From Ipomoea triloba (Eukaryota; Streptophyta; Magnoliopsida; Solanales; Convolvulaceae), in the NCBI RefSeq assembly GCF_003576645.1, contig NC_044925.1:16547912-16611911 (forward strand): a DNA stretch of 64,000 nt, given 5' to 3'. The notes below the pieces were generated by a model, which worked only from the letters and a program-made list of their open reading frames with translations, made no database searches and was not told the DNA's origin. The translations under genes were made by a program, and so were the position numbers. Each line of letters starts with the position of its first letter. The stretch's first letter is position 1. Shown here in pieces: positions 1 to 10,984 of the stretch.

Positions 1-129
1 TAAATATGTCCACAGTAGCCAAAAAAACATTATCAGCTCATAGTTTAGACCCTACCAACAGTATCCAAAAATACATTAACAATTTTCACCCTACTAACAG
101 TAGCTTACTAGCTACAAATTAAATACATT

Positions 130-1084
130 CAATTCAATCAAAGGTTTAGAGTTTTGTCATAGGAGTTAGAGAACCTTGACCTAGCTAAGACCTGTTTTGG
201 ATCTTGTCCAAGGTTGATTGGAAGTGTTGTCCACTGTTGAGCAAAAGTTTGTCAATTCTAGTCCAGTCTAAGACAAATCTTGCTACATTTTTGGCTGGGT
301 GTTGTCAAATCCAATTTCTGGTTGGGTAATTGACATTTCTTCAAGCTCAAGATTTACTCTAATTTCAATGTCAAACAAAGCTGCTACCCTTGATGCTTCA
401 TTCCATAAATCATGAATTTCCTCAACCAATGATCCTTGAGCAGGAGGCTCAAAAGGCTTAGCAGGAGGCATAATAATGTTAAAAGGCTCAACAACAGTTT
501 TCTTCTTCGTATTCCTTTTTTTTTTTTTTGTGAATTATTAAGCTACATGACAAGAAAATAAAGGGATTAATGTATATTAACTAATTAACTTTTAAAATGC
601 ATAAATTTAAACAACATTACCTTTTTTATCTTCCAGTCCCATTACCAGGGCATGTTCTTGAGTTATGCCATGTTTTACTGCATTTCTTGTAATTCTTAAC
701 AAGCAAACTAGGGTTCACATGTGTCCCATCTTTGGTTATATCATCTCTGCCTCTCTTTCACAACTTGTTTGAACTCCCAAGCTTGCTTATATACAATGGA
801 GGCAGTGGTGGTTCCTTGTTTGACTTGGGCCATTCAGTAGAATCAATTCTATAAGTATTCAAGTAATAGCTTATTGAGTAGCAAGGGTACGGTATACATA
901 ATGATGCACAAGATATTTTCAATGTTTCATCCATATGGCACACAAATGTTTACATGTATCCCTGTCAAAGTCTCACTTCCTACAACTACATGTACCCCTA
1001 AACAGATCCACATTATGCTGCTCTAACACCCATATCCTTGCCATGCACTTTATCTCAAATAAATTATCATGATTTTGGACCCCT
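130..1084 (-). pseudogene. MULE transposase C-terminal remnant (SWIM finger plus zinc knuckle)
   Basis: Read on the minus strand, this is the C-terminal end of a MuDR/MURA-type transposase. A SWIM-like zinc finger lies around 930-1000, seen as SCRK..DFDRDTCKHLCAIW with one stop. Next come a proline-rich linker (EWPKSNKEPPLPPLYISKLG, about 780-850) and a CCHC-like knuckle (KCSKTWHNSRTCPGNG, about 640-700). An open segment at 283-471 continues the C-terminal tail. In-frame stops and frame changes break every part, and the DDE catalytic core is absent, so the remnant cannot encode an active enzyme. The order SWIM, linker, knuckle is what plant MULE transposases show. It abuts the 3' end of a LINE at about 1085. 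The family call is fairly safe; the exact limits are not. Confidence 0.6.
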
Positions 1085-2025
1085 AAACAACTAGTAGCAG
1101 CCTTCTGATCTCAACCAATGCAAGCTTTTTCATAATGGTTGGGTAAAAAGGTCTCTTCCATGTCGCCAACCACCTCCGAGCATCCAACTAAGAGCTTCTT
1201 CTACAGTGTGATGATCATCCAAGCATCATACATGGCTCCTCTTTGCTGCCACAAAATGCATATCTTGATCAAGGCTTACGGCTCCAAAAAAAAAAAACGT
1301 ACCACCACTGTGAGGCAGGATAGTTGCATCAACTTGGCATATTACTTCATCCGCATGCATGAATAAACGAGAGTGATCTTGATTCACAATCGCCGTTGGA
1401 GGAGCTTGAATAATCTACGTTAACCATATGTTAATTAAACAAAAAACCATCGTGCACCTCACGAATAATCAACGATTTGTTATTCCAAATTGCCTCATTA
1501 CGGGCCTTCCATATTGACCAAAGAATGACAAAATCCTACTCTTTCTATCAATAGTATCATATTCAAATATCGAGGATAACCGGCCATGTTGTAAAATTAA
1601 ATCAGGAACTTCTTGCGCTGGCAACAACCCCTGATATGAAGTTGTCCAAACCGACGAAATAGAATTGCATTCCACAAGATATAGCGTATCGTTTCCTGAT
1701 TGTTGTTACAAAAAGGGCATATGTCGACAATATCTACACCCCTCTCCCACAAAGCATGTCGAACAGGTAAAATCCCTCTTGCACATCGCCGAACAAAGTT
1801 TAAATATTTGGGAGGGATTTTCAGTCTCCATAATTGGGAACTAAAAAAGATGATGCTTCACCAACATTGGAACTCATTAAATTTCTGTAACATTGTTTAA
1901 CTGAGTAACAACCTTCCATATCTCCCTTCCATATCCATTAATCTGTGAAGCCATGGCCAATAGAAATTTTCAAAATAAGCGCAACATCTCTACTATCAAA
2001 AATCTCATGCAACAAGGTCACATCT
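1085..2025 (-). mobile_element. LINE 3' portion: zf-RVT and RNase H domains, degenerate
   Basis: The minus strand carries the C-terminal half of a plant L1-type non-LTR retrotransposon. Around 1690-1830 it reads like the zf-RVT domain (PPKYLNFVRRCARGILPVRH, then a GVDIVDICPFCNNN cysteine cluster). Around 1470-1560 it has the linker that normally reads like WSIWKARNEAIWNN. Around 1100-1380 it has an RNase H-like stretch (VDATILPHSGG, then DQDMHFVAAKR and EEALSW). Several stops and frameshifts interrupt it. The reverse transcriptase half of the same element continues beyond the copia insertion at 7094, in the same orientation and order. The two pieces are therefore one LINE split at CATCT. Confidence 0.72.
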
Positions 2026-2263
2026 TGTTGGGAAAAATCCCACCTCCTGTGACAATCAAAATCACAGACCCGACACGGTACACAAATACGAGATAATACA
2101 CAATAGCCCAAAAATAAATATGAACACAAGAAACACAAGATTTACGTGGAAAACCCCAAAACCACGGGGAAAAACCACGGGCCACCAACAACAACAATTT
2201 CCACTATATCACAAATCTTGGGTACAAAGTTTTAGGCTACCACACGAGCCATACATCCACAAA

Positions 2264-2264
2264 N
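2264..2264. other. Single-N join between duplicated 29-mers
   Basis: The 29 bases at 2235-2263 are repeated exactly at 2265-2293 with one N between them. The other LTR has this stretch once. This looks like an assembly join, not a biological duplication. Confidence 0.85.
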
Positions 2265-2499
2265 GGCTACCACACGAGCCATACATCCACAAATCATCAA
2301 ATACAACAACTCCTAGGCCAAAACATTCTTATAATATTCACAGGCTAAAAGGAATAATATCTCGTACTCAAAATATTCAACTAACACGAACAAGGTAAAA
2401 TGAATACAAATATTACGAGATTATCCAAAGAGATGCCCGGAATAAATACAAGCTGACCTCAAATATTTGATGAAGATAGTACCCAAGAACTAAGCAAAC

Positions 2500-2785
2500 C
2501 CACGACAAAATAGCACGGCAAAACTGCACCAAAGAGCAAACCCACGACAAAATAGCACGGCAAAACTGCACCAAAGATGAAGGAGAAAATAAAATAGCAC
2601 GGCAAAACTGCACCAAAGATGAAGGAGAAAATAGTTTGTTCCTTCTACTGATCACCAAAGATGAAGGAGAAAATAGTTTGTTCCTTCTACTGATGACCAA
2701 AGATGAAGGAGAAAATAGTTTGTTCCTTCTACTGATGAACCAAGATGAAGGAGAAAATAGTTTGTTCCTTCTACTGATGAACCGC
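2500..2785. repeat. Tandem repeat inside the left LTR
   Basis: Units containing AAATAGCACGGCAAAACTGC and GAAGGAGAAAATAGTTTG recur three to four times each. The other LTR of the same element has one copy of each unit. The expansion may be real slippage after insertion, or may belong to the same gap-filling problem as the nearby N characters. Confidence 0.8.
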
Positions 2786-3004
2786 CGAACGCCAAAAGAA
2801 GAGGAAGAAGAAAGATGAGTTTTTCTTCCTCTGCTGAATTGCCGAACTCACTGCCTCTCTATGTTTCTCTCTACTGCCGAAAAAAGAGAGAAGAATGGAA
2901 ATAAAATTTCCACACTTGCTGCTGCCCACTACTGCCGAAAAACAACAACAAAAACAAAATGGGAATAATTGGAGAATGGAGCTACAGTGAAAGTTGCAGT
3001 CCAC

Positions 3005-3033
3005 NNNNNNNNNNNNNNNNNNNNNNNNNNNNN
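3005..3033. other. Run of 29 N (assembly gap)
   Basis: Unknown bases. The sequence to the right (GCCGAAAAAGAGAGAAGAAT and onward) resembles that to the left at about 2875-2910, so the gap may hide or create a local duplication. Confidence 0.98.
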
Positions 3034-3263
3034 TTTTGTTGGCCGAAAAAGAGAGAAGAATGGGAATGAAAAATAATTCACTCCACTTGCTGCCTCTCTA
3101 CTGCGGAACACAACAAAAAAATGGGAATAATGCATGCTTGCTTGCTTTTCCACTTGCTGACAAAGTAAACACTACCAAATGCTTCCCACTACATTTTATT
3201 TGTTGTTTTCTTTGTTTGTCTTTATGCTGCCAGCTCAATTCTCACATAGGAGGGACCCCAACA

Positions 3264-3274
3264 AATCTCCCCCT
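3264..3274 (-). other. Polypurine tract of the first copia element
   Basis: On the minus strand the bases just upstream of the 3' LTR read AGGGGGAGATT. This is the expected priming site for plus-strand DNA synthesis. Confidence 0.8.
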
Positions 3275-3293
3275 ACCGACTATGTGAAAGTAA

Positions 3294-4184
3294 TCACCAA
3301 CTCGGCGATAGAGTAACGAACCTCAGGCCATTGTCCCTTTTGCTCACTCTCCACAGCTTCTTCATAAGACTCATGTTTTGTCCCCCTTCAGTCAAAAGCA
3401 CATACTGACTAGAAGAATAACGAGTAGATGGTATCCGCTCCCTAACAGACCTTCTCGGAAGATCAACTGGAACCTGCGAAGGAACCTCCTGTTCCTGGTG
3501 CACAACATCATCAACATGACCATCTACATTAGCTGCATCATCCTGATATTCTGGTACAAGATCACCATTCTGAACATTTTCCTGAACCTCATCAACATCA
3601 TGTGTACCTCTGTGGTAAACTGGCTCAATGTCAACCAAACTTCCACTAGCATGAGATTCTGGCTCTTTCACTTTGTCAATATTCTCAATGGTTTGATTTT
3701 CAAAGAACACTACATCACGACTTCTGACTAGCTTCTTCTGAACTGGATCATACAGTCTGTAGCCAAATTCATCAAACCCATAACCAATGAAAATGCACTC
3801 TCTAGTCTTCGAATCCAACTTAGATCTCTCATCTCTTGGAACATGCACAAATGCCTTACAACCGAAGACTTTAAGGTGATCGTAAGAAACTTCCTTTCCA
3901 CACCAAACTTTATCAGGAACTTCATATTTCAAAGCAACAACGGGAGATAAATTGATAACATGAACAGCTGTGGAAATTGCCTCAGCCCAGAAAGAACTAG
4001 GCAACTTTGCATCATCAAGCATACATCTGACTCTCTCCATAATAGTCCGGTTCATCCTTTCTGCTAAGCCATTTAACTGAGGTGTCTTAGGAGGAGTTTT
4101 CTGATGCCTAATACCGTACCTTCTGCAATACTCATCAAACGGTCCACAATATTCACCGCCATTATCAGTACGGATGCACTTCAA
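3294..4184 (-). pseudogene. Copia integrase core and C-terminal part, fused to a deleted pol end
   Basis: The frame opens at KCIRTDNGGEY (second catalytic Asp of the DDE integrase) and continues to a YGIRHQKTPPKTPQLNGLAE stretch holding the third acidic residue. It then runs through the copia-specific region (KVFGCKAFVHVPRDERSKLD and a GYRLYDP motif). After the acidic linker and RRSVRERIPS it reaches the place where reverse transcriptase should begin (YVLLTEGG) and then, after a frame change, jumps to the element's end. About 2 kb of reverse transcriptase and RNase H are therefore absent. The N-terminal part of integrase lies at 4535-4790, beyond a misplaced block. Confidence 0.85.
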
Positions 4185-4202
4185 TTTCTTCCCTGTCTGT
4201 CT

Positions 4203-4534
4203 NTAGAAGTAGAAGTGTCTTGAGATCTTCTCCTTGCTTCCTCATTCAAGATACCACTCTTAACATATTCCATGGTCACAACACCGTTGGGAGCTGAATT
4301 GGTCAAAGAAACCCGAAATGTTTCCCAAGAATCTGGTAGAGTGTTAAGCAACCAGAGACCAAGTACCTCATCCTCAAATTTGATGCCCATACCGGACAAC
4401 TGATCAAGAACGCCCTGAAAATCATTAACATGATCATTGATCAATGTTCCTTCACTGTATCTTATATTCATCAACTGCTTCAACAAAAACCACTTATTAT
4501 TGCCTGTCTTAGAGGCATACAAGGTTTCAAGTTN
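4203..4534 (-). other. Foreign gag block between two Ns, probable misassembly
   Basis: Single N characters at 4203 and 4534 enclose about 330 bp that closely match the gag region at about 5585-5910 of the same element, in the middle of integrase. The roughly 30 bp ending at 4202 (GATGCACTTCAATTTCTTCC and onward) recur directly after the second N. Removing the block and one repeat restores continuity of the integrase region. This is the signature of a wrong gap fill from another copy. Confidence 0.85.
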
Positions 4535-4784
4535 GGATGCACTTCAATTTCTTCCCTGTCTGTCTCTCAACAAGGGCATGAAACTCTTTAAATACACCAA
4601 GCACATCACTTTTGTGCTTCAAAGTATAGACCTAGAGTTTCCTAGAATAGTCATCAATAAAGGTTACAAAGTAAACTGCACCTCCGAGTGACCTAACCTT
4701 CATTGGTCCACACACATCAAAATGTATCAACTCAAGTGGCTCTGACTTTCTTGAAGGAGGATGGCTCATGAAAGAAACCCTTCT

Positions 4785-6179
4785 CTATTTTCCAGCCAAG
4801 CAGTGAACACACTTGTCCAATCTAGCTTCTTTAACCCCAGAAAGCTTACTCTTCTTGGCAAGGTAATCAATCCCCTTCACACTCATGTGACCAAGTCGTT
4901 TATGCCACAATTCTGATGCACATTCTTTTTCTACCACATTCACTGAATCATCAGAAACAGAACTTTGCAAAGAGTACAAGTTAGAAGACTTGTTACCTCG
5001 TGCAACAACCAGCGAGCCTTTAGTGATTTTCCAATGGCCATCACCAAAGAAACAACAGAAACCATCATCATCAAGTTTTCCTGTAGAAATAAGATTCAGT
5101 CTGATATCTGGTGCATGCTTGACATCTTTAAGTACCAACTTTGTGCCATTGCTTGTCTCCAAACAAACCGTACCGGTACCCGTCACCTTCACCTGACCAT
5201 CATCACCCATTCTGAGTTCTCCAAAGTCACCTGGAGTATATGAAGAAAAGAATTCCTTCCTTGGTGTAACATGGTAGGCTGCACCTGAATCCACAATCCA
5301 AGTTGTCTCATGGCATGCAACGTTGATGGCGTTTTCATCACAGGCAACAAGTAAATCTGTTCTAACTATCGCAACTTGATTCCCAGTGTCACCATCTTTA
5401 TTGTCTTGCTTCTTTTCTCTTTTCCACTTGAAGCAATATTTCTTGATGTGCCCTTTCTTACCACAATAATGACATTCAATATCCTTGTACCTTGACCTTG
5501 ACTTGCTTCTGCTTTTATCTCTACCCCTCTGACCCTTTTGCTTGTTTCTCCCCCTATCATCTGTAACCAAAATATCTGACTGAGAAGTAGATGTGTCTTG
5601 AGATCTTCTTCTTGCTTCTTCATTCAAGATACCACTCTTGACATATTCCATGGTCACAACACCGTTGGGAGCAGAATTGGTCAATGAAACTCGAAATGTT
5701 TCCCAAGAATCTGGTAGAGTATTAAGCAACCAGAGACCAAGTACCTCATCCTCAAATTTGATGCCCATACCAGACAATTGATCAAGAACGCCCTGAAAAT
5801 CATTAACATGATCATTGATCAATGTACCTTCCCTGTATCTTATATTCATCATCTGTTTCAGCAAAAACAATTTGTTATTGCCTGTCTTAGAAGCATACAG
5901 GGTCTCAAGTTTACTCCATAGGCTCCTGGCATGTGTCTCATTAATAATGTGGTTCAAAACATTATCTTCAACCCACTGTCGAATATAACCACAAACTTGT
6001 TGGTGCTCAAAGTCCCACTCCTCATCTGACATATTTTCAGGCTTTGCACTTGCAAACACAGGTAGATGTAACTTTTTCACAAACAGGAGATCCTTCATCT
6101 TGGCTTTCCAAATGTGATAATTTCTACCATTCAATCGTACCATATTACTCATATTTGTTTCCATCTCAAATATATCCAA
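4785..6179 (-). CDS. Copia gag-protease ORF with gag-pre-integrase domain
   Basis: This 464-residue open frame starts with ATG at 6179. Residues about 10-200 form the copia gag (LNGRNYHIWKAKMKDLL, then KLETLYASKT). A CCHC zinc knuckle (CHYCGKKGHIKKYC) at about residue 235 binds RNA. The aspartic protease active site is intact as IVDSGAAYHVT at about residue 295. The gag-pre-integrase zinc region (LWHKRLGHMS, then CVHCLAGK) is at the C-terminus. The N-terminal half of integrase follows at 4535-4784 but is not in one continuous frame with it. This is the best-preserved part of the element, suggesting fairly recent insertion. Confidence 0.9.
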   Translation of the reverse strand: MDIFEMETNMSNMVRLNGRNYHIWKAKMKDLLFVKKLHLPVFASAKPENMSDEEWDFEHQQVCGYIRQWVEDNVLNHIINETHARSLWSKLETLYASKTGNNKLFLLKQMMNIRYREGTLINDHVNDFQGVLDQLSGMGIKFEDEVLGLWLLNTLPDSWETFRVSLTNSAPNGVVTMEYVKSGILNEEARRRSQDTSTSQSDILVTDDRGRNKQKGQRGRDKSRSKSRSRYKDIECHYCGKKGHIKKYCFKWKREKKQDNKDGDTGNQVAIVRTDLLVACDENAINVACHETTWIVDSGAAYHVTPRKEFFSSYTPGDFGELRMGDDGQVKVTGTGTVCLETSNGTKLVLKDVKHAPDIRLNLISTGKLDDDGFCCFFGDGHWKITKGSLVVARGNKSSNLYSLQSSVSDDSVNVVEKECASELWHKRLGHMSVKGIDYLAKKSKLSGVKEARLDKCVHCLAGK

Positions 6180-6219
6180 TTAACAACCAAGGCTATCAAA
6201 AATACCAAATCAACAACCA

Positions 6220-6233
6220 GGGCTCTGATACCA
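6220..6233 (-). other. Primer binding site, tRNA-iMet type
   Basis: On the minus strand, three bases inside the 5' LTR edge, the sequence reads TGGTATCAGAGCCC. This is complementary to the 3' end of plant initiator-methionine tRNA and is the usual copia primer site. It fixes the element's orientation. Confidence 0.92.
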
Positions 6234-6236
6234 CTT

Positions 6237-7088
6237 TGTTGGGAAAAATCCCACCTCCTGTGACAATCAAAATCACAGACCCGACACGGTACACAAATAC
6301 GAGATAATACACAATAGCCCAAAAATAAATATGAACACAAGAAACACAAGATTTACGTGGAAAACCCCAAAACCACGGGGAAAAACCACGGGCCACCAAC
6401 AACAACAATTTCCACTATATCACAAATCTTGGGTACAAAGTTTTAGGCTACCACACGAGCCATACATCCACAAATCATCAAATACAACAACTCCTAGGCC
6501 AAAACATTCTTATAATATTCACAGGCTAAAAGGAATAATATCTCGTACTCAAAATATTCAACTACCACGAACAAGGTAAAATGAATACAAATATTACGAG
6601 ATTATCCAAAGAGATGCCCGGAATAAATACAAGCTGACCTCAAATATTTGATGAAGATAGTACCCAAGAACTAGGCAAACCCACGACAAAATAGCACGGC
6701 AAAACTGCACCAAAGATGAAGGAGAAAATAGTTTGTTCCTTCTACTGATGAACCGCCGAACGCCAAAAGAAGAGGAAGAAGAAAGATGAGTTTTTCTTCC
6801 TCTGCTGAACTGCCGAACTCACTGCCTCTCTATGTTTCTCTCTACTGCCGAAAAAAGAGAGAAGAATGGAAATAAAATTTCCACACTTGCTGTTGCCCAC
6901 TACTGCCGAAAAACAACAACAAAAACAAAATGGGAATAATTGGAGAATGGAGCTACAGTGAAAGTTGCAGTCCACATGCGCATGATGTCTCCACTTGCTG
7001 CAAAGTCATGCTCCTTTTTCCTTCCACTACATTGTGTTTTTGTTTTATTTATTTTATTTTATTCCATTCACATAGGAGGGACCCAACA
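6237..7088 (-). repeat. 5' LTR of the first copia element
   Basis: This 852-bp LTR begins TGTTGGG and ends CCCAACA and is followed by the target duplication CATCT. It lacks the internal expansions of its partner, so it is the better reference for the family. Confidence 0.93.
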
Positions 7089-7093
7089 CATCT

Positions 7094-8440
7094 CAATTCC
7101 CAGTCTTAGAGTTAATAAGCTCTGCCAGTAATGAATCCCTGTAATCAGTCAATCTCTGAGTATAGACATACAAATGATGGAATCAAGAAGCCAAGATGAT
7201 CCCAAATTTTTGTAGAGTTACCATCCACAATTTGACGTATACATCCCTCCTTCATGAGTTGCTGACCACATAAAATAGACCTCCAACTGGAGCTAGGATT
7301 ATTCCCGTGCTTGCGTTTCCATAAAAGTTGAGTTAGGATAGTAACGAGCTTTCAACAAAGTTGCAGCCATAGATGATGTATTAGTTAATAATCTCCAACA
7401 TTATTGTTTAGCCAAAAGGGCGACGTTAAAAAAATGCAGGTTTTCGAATCCCATTCCACCACACTTCTTAGGGACCCATAAACAACCCCAAGACATCCCA
7501 TGTAAACCATTACCAGTAGTTTATGCCTAGATTCCCACCAATTCAATATTTATTACAAATCTTTTCAAGCCTATCGTAGAAAGAAATAGGTAAGTGATAC
7601 AAACTCATGGTATATGTGGGAATTGCTTGCGTCGCACTTTTTAATAAAATTTCCTTCAATTCCCAGCTCTTGAAAGAGTTTTTTTTCTCCAACCACATAT
7701 TCTCTGTCATAACTTGTTCTCAATAAAACAAAAGACCTCTCTTTTATTCTTGCCAATACCAAGAAGAAAGCCTAAATACCTGCCGATGTCTGGGGCTTGT
7801 GGAACACCCAAAATATTAGCAATGTCAACTTTTGTTACAACAAGGGTATTTTTGCTAAACATGACACCAGATTTGGAGTAATTAATAGTCTAGCAAGACA
7901 TAGCTTCATATAGTTGAAGGCAGTTTAATATTGAATGAGCCTCAGAACCATCTGCTTTAGAGAATAAAAGACTGTTATCAACAAACAATAAATGTGAGAT
8001 CCCTGGAGCTCCTCTAGAAATCTTACAACTAGTCTAAAGACCTTGACGAACTGATTTAGAAAACAAATGTGATAATCCTTCAGCACACAGTATAAAAAGA
8101 TAAGGTGATAATGGATCACCTTGTCTCAGACGGGGGTAGGAACTAACCTTGTCTGTAAGTTGACCATTAACAAGAATCTGGTATTTAACAGATATAACAC
8201 AGAGCATAATTAAGTCAATAAATCCATCACAAGCATCATTTCTCACAAAAAATTCCATTCCACTTTGCCATAAGCTATAGCCATGTCTAATTTTAAAGTA
8301 CTCCATATCGTAACAATCTTTTCCAGTAAACTCTTTAGCCTATTTGCAATCATCTGGCCAATATTTTGTAAGTAACATTAAATAAAGCAATACGGTATAA
8401 ATCACTAATGAGCTCAGGAGGAAAAGTATGATTATATGTC
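7094..8440 (-). mobile_element. LINE reverse transcriptase portion, degenerate
   Basis: The minus strand encodes the non-LTR reverse transcriptase fingers and palm. An open piece at 8034-8306 contains GQLTDKVSSYPRLRQGDPLS and SPYLFILCAEGLSHLF, the conserved block before the catalytic box. The catalytic FADD box appears as FVDN around 7970-7990, so the second Asp is lost. Later blocks such as ADGSEAHSILNCLQLYE and a YLGF motif follow with stops. The element continues at 1085-2025 on the other side of the copia insertion. The 5' part of the ORF upstream of about 8440 is not recognisable. Confidence 0.75.
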
Positions 8441-8720
8441 TAACTTAATTTAATAAATTGTTTCCTATATATTTTTCTTTTATGAACAAACCATTATTGA
8501 AGAAATCGTTGAATCATTCAAGCCAGGAGGAAAAGTATGATTATATTATATGTCAACTTAATTTAATAAATTGTTTCCTATATATTTTTCTTTTATGAAC
8601 AAACCATTATTAAAGAAATCGTTGAATCATTCAAGCCAGGATCGGAGGAAAAGTATGACTATATGACAACTTAATTTAATAAATTGTTTCCTATATATTT
8701 TTCTTTTATGAACAAACCAT
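8407..8720. repeat. Three tandem copies of a roughly 115-bp unit
   Basis: The unit starts near GGAGGAAAAGTATGA and includes CTTAATTTAATAAATTGTTT and CTTTTATGAACAAACCATT. It appears at about 8415, 8526 and 8645. The copies differ by small indels, and the last is truncated. It lies at the 5' edge of the LINE remnant. Confidence 0.85.
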
Positions 8721-10330
8721 TTCCTTAATCAAAGTTTAATTACAATTTGACAAAATGAATACCAATATAACTCCCAACTCCAATTGAAGTTGGTTTAATT
8801 CCTTTTAAAGGTATCATGAATCTTAGCAGCGCATTTGGAAGCACAACAAAGATTTATGGAAACAACGGTGAGAAAACACGAACAATCAAGTGAGTGACAG
8901 CTGCCAAAAACCAGTTATGGAAGAGCTTGCACTAGTAACGTAACCATGGACGAGTGACTTCAATTGAAAGAATTGCTTTTAGGTTTTGAGTGTGGATCTC
9001 AGCAAGAGTATGTTGAGGTTAAAATAACTGTTAAAATTTACAGTTCCTAACACACTTCGCCTAAAGTATGAAATATAAGAAACACTTTATGGCTCTAGCT
9101 TCCATACAACAGGGAGAGTAAAAAACGTTGAAAGAATTTCTTAAACGGTGGCAAAAGGAGATACAAACTATAGAGAACTAGGACATCTGAACAACCCTAA
9201 CATTGTTCATGGAAGTATTAAGAACGGGGGATCCATTCACCAGCCTGCGAAGGGAAACCCTCGAGACCTACGCCCAAGCCATCCAGTAGACCACAAATAC
9301 GCAGAAACAAAGGAAGCCTTATGGAAAATGAGGAAGCGAGAGGCAAATAGACTCGCAAAAGAGGATGTCAAACCTGTCAAGAGACCTATCACGAGTGTGA
9401 GAAGCCTGGTGACATGCTAAATTTGTACATAAATGTACACAAATGTACATCAATGGAAGATTGTGTGCATTAAGCACTGAAATCTGAGATTGTGTGCATT
9501 TATGTACAAGTTCAAAGGTTCTCACAGGAGGAGGATTCTGATTGGAATATCACCCTCTCTATATGATATGTGTCTACACACACATGATCAAGTGTGGCCA
9601 CGCCTTAGCGTTCGGTCAGTGCGGCCGCACCACTATGTACACAAATATACACCACTCAATGTTAGAAAATGCACCACACAAATATGCACCATTAGATACG
9701 CATTACCAAAAAACACAACACTAGGTTTGCGAATATACACCACACAGTGTTATGAAATCATGAGGTCCCATCTCGATCATCTAATTAAATTTAATTAATG
9801 GTAAGGATTGAATTTAAAAAACCCATTTATATTAGGATATATTTCATACTTAGAGGTGCCATAGTAATTTTAGTTAGTTGTTTGAATTAGAATATAATTG
9901 AAATACAATATTATCCTTATTTAGAGGGATTCTATCAATGTGTGTGGAATAGAAACCATAGCACCCTAAACGTGTGCAAACACGGGAACTGGTGTGTGCA
10001 TTTTACTAAGAGTCCCCAATGTTGTGGAATAATATTGAGCACGGTGCATATCTGTCCATGAGTGTGTGCAATAGAAACCATACCATCCTCCAAACTTTCA
10101 GTAAAATGCACACACCTGTTTGCGATTTTGCACACATTAATGGTAGGTGATATGTATACTAAAAAATGTATACAATTAGGAAACTTTTACTATGTAAAAA
10201 TAAAAACGTTGCACACAATAATTTCATATGGGATGATGAATATCATTACTTTGATGTGGGATGATAATTTTTATAATTTTTAAATCATCGGATAAAGTAT
10301 ATTTCATGTGGGACGATGTATATTTTCCGT
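8721..10330. other. Intergenic, no supported gene; TGTGTGCA-rich stretch
   Basis: An open frame at 9148-9420 contains a phrase (LGHLNNPNIV) that resembles the beta-4 region of plant receptor-like kinases. No other kinase motif follows, so I do not call a gene. From 9421 to 10140 the sequence is rich in GTACA and TGTGTGCA words in both orientations, for example GTGTGCATTTTACT at about 9993 against its near-inverse at about 10100. This suggests a decayed foldback element. Confidence 0.5.
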
Positions 10331-10984
10331 TATAAAACTAGATTATATATATTAAAGCCCAGGCCATGGTCATAAGCTGCAGCTAGTGTATATACATTTC
10401 ATACATTGTCTAGGGATTGTCATTATTTTTCAACTTAATTGATTAAGAACGTGATTCTCCACCATTTTGGAACAGAGAACAGTCACAAATTTTAAAAATA
10501 GGACCCGGATGGAGATTACAAAGTAATCTATTCTCCGTCAAGGATGGGATGGACCCACCTCACCCCTATATATAAAAAAACATTATTATTTTAGATTTAT
10601 TCTCTTAATTTGGTATTGATGAAAGAAGGGTAATTTTTCCTTTTTTCTTTTATTTTTGTAAAATACCTTAATTTTAATTAATTTTTAAAACTTTTCTATA
10701 ATCAGCCCCGATTTTTCCTTGTGGGGACAAGGATCAATGAGGATGGAAATTATTTTCCTATTACGGATATGGGATAGAAAAGGTATTCGGGAGCGGGGAC
10801 GGAGAATATACCCCACATATTCTCCGTCCCGTAACCATCACTAGGTTAAACTCAACTATTTAAGCACATCTCACTATATACTTCTCCCAAACATCTCACT
10901 ATATACTACTTTTCCTGCTAGGAGTTTGGGGTATTATTTTATGAAATATTTTAATTTTTTACAGTCAACCAGCATTTATGGGTA
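10331..10984. other. Intergenic with a degenerate repeat rich in CTCCGTCC words
   Basis: Near-inverse words such as GGACGGAGAATATACCCC (about 10798) and ATTCTCCGTCA (about 10531) occur in this stretch, as in an old palindromic repeat. The doublet TCTCACTATATACT occurs at about 10869 and 10895. No coding region is seen. Confidence 0.45.

Larger units (their letters stand above)
2026..3263 (-). repeat. 3' LTR of the first copia element (expanded, contains Ns)
   Basis: This LTR matches the right-hand LTR closely but is 1238 bp against 852 bp. The excess comes from a 29-bp duplication on either side of a single N at 2264, from several tandem copies of a GATGAAGGAGAAAATAG-containing unit at about 2500-2785 that is single-copy in the other LTR, and from a second copy of the region after an N run at 3005-3033. 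It ends AACA at 3263, directly beside the purine tract. Confidence 0.9.
2026..7088 (-). mobile_element. Ty1/copia LTR retrotransposon (Tnt1-like), internally deleted, inserted in the LINE
   Basis: The element is bounded by LTRs that begin TGTTGGGAAAAATCCC and end AGGGACCC(C)AACA. The 5-bp target duplication CATCT is at 2021-2025 and 7089-7093. Gag, protease and integrase lie on the minus strand, so the 5' LTR is the right-hand copy. A tRNA-iMet primer site and a purine tract are in the right places. Reverse transcriptase and RNase H are missing: the reading frame runs from just after integrase directly to the purine tract. The element therefore could move only with help from another copy. The left part contains N characters and duplicated blocks that look like gap-filling errors. 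Confidence 0.93.

Noticed and set aside
9148..9420. 90-residue open frame with a kinase-like phrase
   Set aside because: Only one short phrase (LGHLNNPNIV) fits kinases; no Lys, HRD or DFG motif surrounds it.
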